Source of the DNA: Clostridiales bacterium
Lineage (GTDB): Bacteria; Bacillota; Clostridia; Saccharofermentanales; UBA5734
Length of the DNA: 14,388 nucleotides
Direction: 5' to 3'
NCBI GenBank assembly: GCA_007135995.1
Contig: SLHU01000028.1
Coordinates: forward strand, 1-14,388
This document shows, in pieces, positions 7,034 through 12,230 of this stretch. The notes below the pieces were generated by a model that worked only from the letters and a program-made list of their open reading frames with translations, was not told where the DNA came from and searched no databases. A program made the position numbers and the translations under genes. How positions within the stretch are numbered: position 1 is the first letter of the stretch; each line of letters begins with the position of its first letter.

Positions 7034-8029
7034 ATGGCATTATTTGAGAGTTATAGCCGCAGAATTGACAAAGTTAACGCTGCACTGAATGAATATGGAA
7101 TTGCGTCGCTTGATGAAGCGCAAGAAATCTGCAAGGCGAAAGGTATTGATCCGTATGGCATCTGCAAGGAAACACAGGCGATTGCCTTTGAGAACGCTGC
7201 ATGGGCCTATGTAGCCGGTGCTGCCATCGCCATCAAAAAGGGCTGTGCCAAAGCAGCCGACGCCGCTGAAGCGATCGGTATCGGGCTGCAGTCATTCTGC
7301 ATTCCAGGTTCTGTCGCAGAAGACAGAAAAGTAGGGATCGGCCATGGTAATCTGGCTGCGATGCTGCTTCGTGAAGAAACACGATGTTTTGCATTTCTGG
7401 CAGGTCATGAATCATTTGCTGCTGCTGAAGGCGCAATTGGGATCGCACGTTCTGCTAACCAGGTTCGCCAGGAACCGCTGCGGGTAATCCTGAACGGTTT
7501 GGGAAAAGACGCGGCGCAGATTATCTCACGCATCAATGGATTTACATATGTCAAAACCGTTTTTGACTATGCTGCCGGTGAGGTGAGTGTTGATCGGAAA
7601 ATACCTTATTCAAAAGGTGAGCGGTCTTATGTGAACTGCTATGGTGTTGATGACGTGCGCGAGGGCGTTGCTGTCATGCATCTGGAAGGCGTTGACGTTT
7701 CCATTACCGGTAACTCCACCAATCCAACCCGTTTCCAGCATCCGGTGGCCGGTACGTACAAAAAAGAATGCATGGAGCAGGGGCGCCGCTATTTTTCAGT
7801 TGCCTCAGGCGGCGGTACCGGCAGAACGCTCCATCCTGATAATATGGGCGCCGGACCGGCCTCATATGGTATGACAGACACAATGGGCCGGATGCATTCT
7901 GATGCACAGTTTGCCGGTTCTTCATCCGTTCCTGCACACGTTGAGATGATGGGTTTCCTGGGCATGGGCAATAATCCCATGGTCGGCGCTACTGTCGCGG
8001 TCGCGGTCGCAATCGAAAAAGCAGGCTGA
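7034..8029 (+). CDS. GGGtGRT-family protein of unknown function
   Basis: A 331-residue protein I recognise as the GGGtGRT family, named for the motif at residues 259-265 (SGGGTGRTLHPDN). The C-terminal third is strikingly rich in fixed-looking motifs: SYGMTDTMGRMHSDAQFAGSS (277-297), VPAHVEMMGFLGMGNNPM (299-316) and an Ala/Val-rich tail. The N-terminal half has Ala/Gly-rich helices, including GIGHGNLAAMLLREETRCFAFLAGHE (101-126). Cysteines are at 33, 44, 71, 89, 118, 202 and 246. There is no signal peptide or clear membrane segment, so it is probably cytosolic. AAAGGAG lies 8 bases before the ATG. It forms a two-gene operon with the scaffold-like gene and is closed by a strong terminator. The glycine-rich motif could bind a nucleotide or cofactor, but that is a guess. 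Biochemical function is unknown. Confidence 0.88.
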   Translation: MALFESYSRRIDKVNAALNEYGIASLDEAQEICKAKGIDPYGICKETQAIAFENAAWAYVAGAAIAIKKGCAKAADAAEAIGIGLQSFCIPGSVAEDRKVGIGHGNLAAMLLREETRCFAFLAGHESFAAAEGAIGIARSANQVRQEPLRVILNGLGKDAAQIISRINGFTYVKTVFDYAAGEVSVDRKIPYSKGERSYVNCYGVDDVREGVAVMHLEGVDVSITGNSTNPTRFQHPVAGTYKKECMEQGRRYFSVASGGGTGRTLHPDNMGAGPASYGMTDTMGRMHSDAQFAGSSSVPAHVEMMGFLGMGNNPMVGATVAVAVAIEKAG

Positions 8030-8085
8030 TCATACATAGACCCGGTCAGCCCGGTTTGATGATATCAGTGATGTCTGATAAACAG

Positions 8086-8134
8086 AAAGCTCCTCTCCGA
8101 AAGATCGATCATGATCACCGGAGGGGAGCTTTTT
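8086..8134 (+). terminator. Rho-independent terminator of the scaffold/GGGtGRT operon
   Basis: Arms 8086-8099 (AAAGCTCCTCTCCG) and 8119-8132 (CGGAGGGGAGCTTT) pair over 14 positions with one T-G wobble, around a 19-base loop, and end in a run of T to 8134. It stands between the convergent GGGtGRT and DUF1836 genes. On the minus strand it is followed by a weaker T-rich stretch, so it may also stop transcripts from the DUF1836 side. Confidence 0.88.
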
Positions 8135-8147
8135 AATGATTAATCCC

Positions 8148-8264
8148 GGACACATGCAGCCACGACACATGCGGCCACCATCAGTAAAGGCGGATGACCA
8201 TTTAGACAATTACGGCGGACACCCAAGTGGACACTTATAATGAAATCCAGACACATGCGGGCAC
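8148..8264. repeat. Cluster of GACAC-core repeats between convergent genes
   Basis: GACACATGCAGCCAC (8149-8163) is followed directly by GACACATGCGGCCAC (8164-8178), a 15-bp tandem repeat with one change. A third copy, GACACATGCGGGCAC, is at 8250-8264. Between them are GACAA (8205) and GACAC (8218 and 8230), all in the same orientation, making six units in about 115 bp. The arrangement resembles the multiple terminal repeats of IS21-type elements, but no transposase gene is present. It could instead be a protein-binding array. The rest of the gap from 8030 to 8276 holds only the terminator. Confidence 0.6.
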
Positions 8265-8276
8265 CGGCCGCCTCGT

Positions 8277-8879
8277 CTATTTGCCTTTTTTGTTATGCTT
8301 GCTCTGATCGCCGGAATCTTGCGGCTGGTTGATCATAGCCAGAATTTTCTCCGCGATCAGAATACGTGTTCTCGCCTCAATGCTCAGCTTCAAAGCCAGG
8401 CCGCGCAAAGCTGTATCATGATCCTGCATGGTGTCTGCATCTGAATCCTCAAGTAAATGTGTCTCTTCTCTGGCCAGTCTGGCGCTTTCAGAAAGTGCGT
8501 CATTTTGAATCTCCAGAAAACGGCAGTAGAGGCTGGCTGCGTCCTGCGGATCCCGTATAGACGAAAGCAGCCGGTTCAGATTCTGCATTGACAAAACCTG
8601 CTTTAATGTTCCGATCATAATCAGAAGTGACAGATGGGTTGGTGAATATTTTTTTGAGTCTGCCCTTGGGATGATGCCGTCCTTGATGTAGTTATTGATC
8701 ATCGCTGACGTCAGCAGCCGGTCCTGGTCATCTTTCCGGTAAAGTGATAATTGCTTATCTATATAAGTCTGAACCTGATCCATGTAAAGCCCGATATCCG
8801 GCAGCATGTCCCATTCTACCGGATGCTTTCCTTCGATGTCAGCAAGCCATTTTTCTAGTTCTCTAATTGAATCATGCAT
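8277..8879 (-). CDS. DUF1836-domain protein, possible DNA-binding protein
   Basis: A 200-residue protein of the DUF1836 family, found in Bacillota and of unknown function. The family core is PDIGLYMDQVQTYIDKQL (27-44), then LLTSAMINNYIKDGIIPRAD (55-74), KKYSPTHLSLL (76-86) and LKQVLSMQNLNRLL (92-105). The second and third blocks read like a MerR-type helix-turn-helix (a turn before GIIP, then KxYxxxHL), so DNA binding is a reasonable inference. Residues 110-185 are helical and charged; the C-terminus is a basic tail (KHNKKGK). There are no membrane segments. The start ATG at 8877-8879 has only a weak AAGG upstream and overlaps the TGA of a 9-codon reading frame (8879-8908) that has a better ribosome site. 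A 20-bp palindrome sits just upstream. Confidence 0.82.
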   Translation of the reverse strand: MHDSIRELEKWLADIEGKHPVEWDMLPDIGLYMDQVQTYIDKQLSLYRKDDQDRLLTSAMINNYIKDGIIPRADSKKYSPTHLSLLIMIGTLKQVLSMQNLNRLLSSIRDPQDAASLYCRFLEIQNDALSESARLAREETHLLEDSDADTMQDHDTALRGLALKLSIEARTRILIAEKILAMINQPQDSGDQSKHNKKGK

Positions 8880-8908
8880 CAGGTAAACCTTGTATAATGC
8901 AAATGCAT
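8879..8908 (-). other. Possible 9-residue leader peptide before the DUF1836 gene
   Basis: On the minus strand AGAAAGGA, 7 bases before an ATG at 8908, opens a frame MHLHYTRFT whose stop overlaps the DUF1836 start as TGATG. The ribosome site is better than that of the DUF1836 gene itself, so re-initiation from this small frame could drive translation. With nine codons, chance cannot be excluded. Confidence 0.35.
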
Positions 8909-8912
8909 TATA
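8893..8912. promoter_or_regulatory. 20-bp palindrome overlapping a -10-like element: candidate operator
   Basis: TATAATGCAAATGCATTATA has perfect 9-base arms and a 2-base centre. Each arm contains TATAAT on one strand, so it can act as a -10 hexamer in either direction. No strong -35 is seen for the minus direction (GTTTCA at 17 bp). It lies immediately upstream of a possible DNA-binding protein gene, which suggests an autoregulatory operator; this is inference. Confidence 0.5.
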
Positions 8913-9020
8913 TTTTCCTTTCTTTTATCTGAAACCAGTCGCCTCCGGGTGGAAATGCTCAGCGGCCGCAGTATGAGCCGCTCCTGTATCCGCCTTTTAA
9001 ACGGATCATCGTATGCGTGA

Positions 9021-9230
9021 CTATGATTCTTCTGGCGGAATAACTGCTTTCACGTTTTTTTCGAGTTTGGACCGGGCCATCACCAGCAAGTGACCGCAGG
9101 TTAAACATCTGACCGCGATATCAGCACCAGCCCGCTCGATAAGCCATGCATCTCCGCCGCAGGGGTGTTGTTTTTTCAACTGTAGTTTTTCACCCTGCTT
9201 AAATGGATAAAGATGAAACTTACCAGGCAT
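9021..9230 (-). CDS. DUF951 small zinc-ribbon-like protein
   Basis: A 69-residue protein of the DUF951 family (YyzM-like), widespread in Bacillota. The family pattern is clear: KQGEKLQLKKQHPCGGDAW (11-29), then ADIAVRCLTCGHLLVMARSK (36-55). His22, Cys24, Cys42 and Cys45 could form a small metal site, and the basic strand pattern suggests a nucleic-acid-binding fold; both are inferences. The length is typical. The start ATG (9228-9230) has GGGAG 9 bases upstream. It lies 151 bases below the prmC stop and 141 bases above the DUF1836 start with no terminator in between, so it may belong to the prmC transcript. I see no recognisable feature in the 151-base gap. In vivo function is unknown. Confidence 0.88.
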   Translation of the reverse strand: MPGKFHLYPFKQGEKLQLKKQHPCGGDAWLIERAGADIAVRCLTCGHLLVMARSKLEKNVKAVIPPEES

Positions 9231-9381
9231 GCTTTATTTCTCCCATCCACATCGATCATCTGACAAGATCAAATTCATGCAAACAGCTTCTGCCCGCAAT
9301 GCGCCTCTGCCTTGTCAGCGTCATCCTTTCGCCCTTCAAATCAGGTTTGCTGCACGGCACCACACCTGATGCTGTCTACCA

Positions 9382-10419
9382 TTATGCCAAATATTTCATA
9401 TATCCGCCACTTACACGTTCCTGCCCGCCATAATCGGCACAGACATGCAGATCGGCAAAACAGGCTTGCTGCTTCAGAAGCTCAATTACATCATCCGCCT
9501 GATGCCATCCATGCTCAAGTAAAATCAGGCTTCCGCTGCGCATATAATACTGTGCTTTCGATATTAGACGGCGATAAAAAAGCAGCCCGTCTTCGCCGCC
9601 ATCCAGTGCCTGAAGCGGCTCATGAAGCCGCACCTCGGGTGAAAGACAGCCGATGTCGCCAGTAGGGATATAAGGCGGATTCGCTGTAATCAAGTCATAC
9701 GCCTGCTCCTGCTCAGGAAAAAGGTCTGCTTTTTGCAGCATCGCATGCTGTTCTAATTGATGAAGCGTGATATTTTCAGCAGCGCAGGCCAATGCGGCCT
9801 CGTCAATATCCGTCATCATCAGTGACACTTCAAAACCCCGCTTTTGCAGCTCAGCTGCAATCGAGATGCCAATACAGCCTGAACCGGTACAAAGATCAAG
9901 TATTTTGATTTCTTGCTCAGCGCCTCGGCGTTCAAAGCCGCACGCAGCAAGAGGCCATGCATCTGATTGAACGTTTGAACAAGCTGCGTCCTTGCCGGCA
10001 GGTGAAACATGTAATAAATGATCAGCCTGGCTGTCGGGAACAGCCCGGCATTTAACGGCATTTCCTCCAACAGAAAACCGGTTTTCGAGCAAGCATGACA
10101 GCGCTGTCTCCACCAGAACTTCACTGTCTGATCTGGGAATGAGCACTCCTGGATGAATGATGAACGACCTGTCGAAAAAAAAGGTCCGTCCGGTCAGATA
10201 AACAAGCGGTATGCCCTGTGCGCGTTTATCTGCCGCTTCAAGCAGGTTTCCGGCCTGTTCATCATTGACAGGATCGTCCGGATAACGGTACAGATCAGCC
10301 AGGGGACGCTTCAAAAGACCGCAGACCAGTTCAGCGGCCTGCCGTCTTGGGTTATCAAAGCCTGCCTGGCGCAGCGCATTTGATACTGTCTGATGCACTG
10401 AGCTGAGCGTTTCTACCAT
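9382..10419 (-). CDS. prmC: Release factor glutamine methyltransferase PrmC (HemK)
   Basis: Methylates the Gln of the GGQ motif in release factors, using S-adenosylmethionine. The 345-residue product has the helical N-terminal domain (1-75), the PR-x-E-type motif PRSDSEVLVE (95-104), SAM motif I ILDLCTGSGCIGIS (173-186), the acidic ribose-binding region MMTDID (201-206) and catalytic NPPY (247-250, in ITANPPYIP). It is about 60 residues longer than the usual 280 or so. The excess is a block at about 112-168 between the PR motif and motif I, with no similarity I recognise. The start ATG overlaps the end of the DUF1385 gene by 7 bases, so translation is probably coupled. Its substrate gene prfA lies at 5041-6114, separated from prmC by four genes. 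Confidence 0.95.
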   Translation of the reverse strand: MVETLSSVHQTVSNALRQAGFDNPRRQAAELVCGLLKRPLADLYRYPDDPVNDEQAGNLLEAADKRAQGIPLVYLTGRTFFFDRSFIIHPGVLIPRSDSEVLVETALSCLLENRFSVGGNAVKCRAVPDSQADHLLHVSPAGKDAACSNVQSDAWPLAACGFERRGAEQEIKILDLCTGSGCIGISIAAELQKRGFEVSLMMTDIDEAALACAAENITLHQLEQHAMLQKADLFPEQEQAYDLITANPPYIPTGDIGCLSPEVRLHEPLQALDGGEDGLLFYRRLISKAQYYMRSGSLILLEHGWHQADDVIELLKQQACFADLHVCADYGGQERVSGGYMKYLA

Positions 10420-11696
10420 TTGTCAGTGTCTTCTGACGCTGGCTTAACGGCGTTCATAGCGGTGATGGCAACCTCCAGCATGCTGTCGTCCGGTTCTGCT
10501 GTCGTAAAACGCTGCAGCCATAATCCCGGTGCCGACATAAAGCGAGTCAGTTTGTTGTCGTACCGGCCGGCAAGTCTGATAATCTCATACGCGATGCCGG
10601 CAACAAGCGGTACCAGTGCGAATCGGATCAGTAAATTCAGCCAGCGATTCCACCAGCCGACAAATGAAAAGACCACAATGCTCACCAGGATAACAATAAA
10701 CAGAAAGGCTGTTCCGCAGCGCGGATGAAAACGGCTGTAACCGCGCACCTGGTCAATGCTGAGCGTTTTTCCGTCTTCATAACAGGCGATCGTTTTGTGT
10801 TCAGCACCATGATACATCCAGACGCGCCGGATATCCTTTAATTTTGAGGTCAGAGCGAGGTACAGCACAAAGATACTGATACGAATGAGCCCTTCGATCA
10901 GATTCAGCAGAATTGTCGCACCGCGTCCGCTCATTGTATTGAGCACGGTCAGCTGGCGCACAAAGCTTGCCAGTAAGTTCGGCAGGAGAATAAACAACGC
11001 GACACTAAACAAAATACCCAATACAGCCGTGATGTACATGGCCGCATCAATATGATTTTCCAGCCAGTGGTCAATCGCTGCGGAAATTTTCGCGGGCAGC
11101 GACTTTTTTTTCTGGTGACGCTGATCTTTTTCACCAGGATCTGGTTTGTTTTCACCGGACGCACGCGTCGACTGGCTTTCAGCTGCTGACGCAGTATCCG
11201 GTTTGTCTGATGCGGCATTGTGCGCAACTGTGTCAGATGACACATCTGCAGCTGGAGCGGGTGACTGAGCGGCCTGTTCAGGAGCAGAACAGGTCTGTGA
11301 AGGTGTTTCCTCGAAACGCGCCTTATCCGCGCCTTCTTTTTCATTCGTGATCTTTTCTGCGGCATCATTCTGGGCCCCGGTCTGGGTATGTTCCGACGGC
11401 GCCTGAACTTCATCAGCCAGTTCAGCTGAGCGCATCAGCGCTTTCGTGCCGCTGACAAGCTGGCGAAAGAGCCTGACAGATCCGCGGATAAACAGCCATT
11501 TTGATGCTCTCGTTGTTTTAATGGGTGCCAGATAAACCAGCTGTATTTCACCACTGGATTTCCTGACTGCCATGGCTCTTTTTTCCGGGCCGATCATCAG
11601 CAGGCCTTCAATTAAAGCCTGGCCGCCGATCGTTGTTTTTTTCGCGGCCAAAGCAGTTGACATGATGATGTTTTTGATTATATGCTGCTTTTTCAT
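10413..11696 (-). CDS. DUF1385 (YqhQ-like) membrane protein with disordered insert
   Basis: A 427-residue integral membrane protein of the DUF1385 family, common between rpmE and prmC in Clostridia; function unknown. The conserved N-terminus is TTIGGQALIEGLLMIGP (21-37) and WLFIRGSVRLFRQL (67-80). A low-complexity Ala/Ser/Glu/Lys-rich stretch follows (about 95-200). The membrane part has hydrophobic segments near 218-247, 262-284, 330-348 and 353-376. Signature histidines and cysteines occur in YHGAEHKTIACYEDG (295-309) and RFHPRCGTAFLF (322-333), which could bind a metal. The first ATG (11694-11696) has AGGA close by; a second ATG 11 codons later has no ribosome site but starts nearer the conserved part. 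The gene ends inside the prmC start. Confidence 0.92.
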   Translation of the reverse strand: MKKQHIIKNIIMSTALAAKKTTIGGQALIEGLLMIGPEKRAMAVRKSSGEIQLVYLAPIKTTRASKWLFIRGSVRLFRQLVSGTKALMRSAELADEVQAPSEHTQTGAQNDAAEKITNEKEGADKARFEETPSQTCSAPEQAAQSPAPAADVSSDTVAHNAASDKPDTASAAESQSTRASGENKPDPGEKDQRHQKKKSLPAKISAAIDHWLENHIDAAMYITAVLGILFSVALFILLPNLLASFVRQLTVLNTMSGRGATILLNLIEGLIRISIFVLYLALTSKLKDIRRVWMYHGAEHKTIACYEDGKTLSIDQVRGYSRFHPRCGTAFLFIVILVSIVVFSFVGWWNRWLNLLIRFALVPLVAGIAYEIIRLAGRYDNKLTRFMSAPGLWLQRFTTAEPDDSMLEVAITAMNAVKPASEDTDKW

Positions 11697-11843
11697 GAAT
11701 TCCTAGCAGGGGGCTTTCGCAAAAGATATCGCTGACATCCCGAAAAACCACAACCAGCATCATAATCAGCATCCACACGTTCATATGTCATGTCCCGGTG
11801 GATTCTGTATGCCGGCTAAACCTGCCTCCTCCCTTCAGTATTT

Positions 11844-11868
11844 AAAAAGGAGGCCTTTTCAAGCCTCC
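11844..11868 (-). terminator. Rho-independent terminator after rpmE
   Basis: On the minus strand GGAGGC (from 11868-11863), an 8-base loop, GCCTCC (from 11854-11849), then TTTTT (11848-11844). It begins 13 bases below the rpmE stop. The 147 bases from here to the DUF1385 start hold only a weak promoter candidate (TTGTGG, 17 bases, GATATC on the minus strand). Confidence 0.88.
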
Positions 11869-11881
11869 CCCTGTATCAAGC

Positions 11882-12082
11882 TTATTTGCGTTCCAGACGC
11901 TTTTTGAACTTGTCAACACGTCCGCCGCTGTCAATCAGCTTTTGACGGCCGGTAAAAAACGGATGGCATTTTGAACAAATATCAACGTTTAGGTTGGGTT
12001 TCGCTGAAAGTGTTTCAAACGTTTCGCCGCAAGCGCACTTTACGACTGCTTTTTCATATTTGGGATGAATACTTTTTTTCAT
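11882..12082 (-). CDS. rpmE: 50S ribosomal protein L31, zinc-binding (C+) form
   Basis: Large-subunit protein that bridges the two ribosomal subunits. The 66-residue product begins [20 protein letters not shown] and carries Cys16, Cys18, Cys36 and Cys39 (CAC ... ICSKC), the four ligands of the zinc-binding L31 type. It continues [20 protein letters not shown], the standard L31 end. I chose the ATG at 12080-12082 over one three codons upstream, because AGAGGTGAT sits at the right distance and homologues start MKK. It has its own consensus promoter and an 80-base folded leader, and a terminator directly follows, so it can be expressed alone although it lies just after rho. Confidence 0.96.
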   Translation of the reverse strand: MKKSIHPKYEKAVVKCACGETFETLSAKPNLNVDICSKCHPFFTGRQKLIDSGGRVDKFKKRLERK

Positions 12083-12162
12083 AATGATCACCTCTCTAAG
12101 ATACGGCGCGTATCCACGCGATTCGCCACGACACGTATGCTGTATCGGATTTGGAACCTACT
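12083..12162 (-). promoter_or_regulatory. Structured rpmE leader, possible L31 autoregulatory RNA
   Basis: About 80 bases run from the predicted start to the rpmE ATG. On the minus strand they hold GATACGCGCCGTATC (from 12114-12100), a 6-bp stem with a triloop ending just before the ribosome site. Upstream is a longer imperfect fold: GATAC/GTGTC and GCGA/TCGC stems. L31 leaders that bind L31 are known in several phyla; whether this one matches the Firmicutes form was not tested. Confidence 0.35.
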
Positions 12163-12168
12163 CGACAA

Positions 12169-12197
12169 ATTCTACTTCAATCGTTCCGGATTGTCAA
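12169..12197 (-). promoter_or_regulatory. Sigma-A promoter of rpmE
   Basis: On the minus strand this reads TTGACA (12197-12192), a 17-base spacer, then TAGAAT (12174-12169). The -35 is perfect and the -10 matches five of six. It lies in the 148-base gap between rho and rpmE. No terminator hairpin is seen after rho. Confidence 0.88.
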
Positions 12198-12230
12198 TTA
12201 CTTTTTCTCTCAGCGTCAACGGGGCAAATA

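Noticed and set aside
8149..8264. CRISPR array reading of the GACAC repeats
   Set aside because: Units are 15 bp or shorter with irregular spacing (15, 41, 13, 12, 20 bp) and no cas genes are near.
8953..8990. GC-rich hairpin (AGCGGC/GCCGCT) between DUF951 and DUF1836 as a terminator
   Set aside because: The stem is only 6 bp and no T run follows on the minus strand.
11608..11784. 58-codon minus-strand frame starting MNVWMLIMMLVVVF with a hydrophobic N-terminus, overlapping the DUF1385 start
   Set aside because: No ribosome site precedes its ATG and more than half of it overlaps a conserved gene out of frame.
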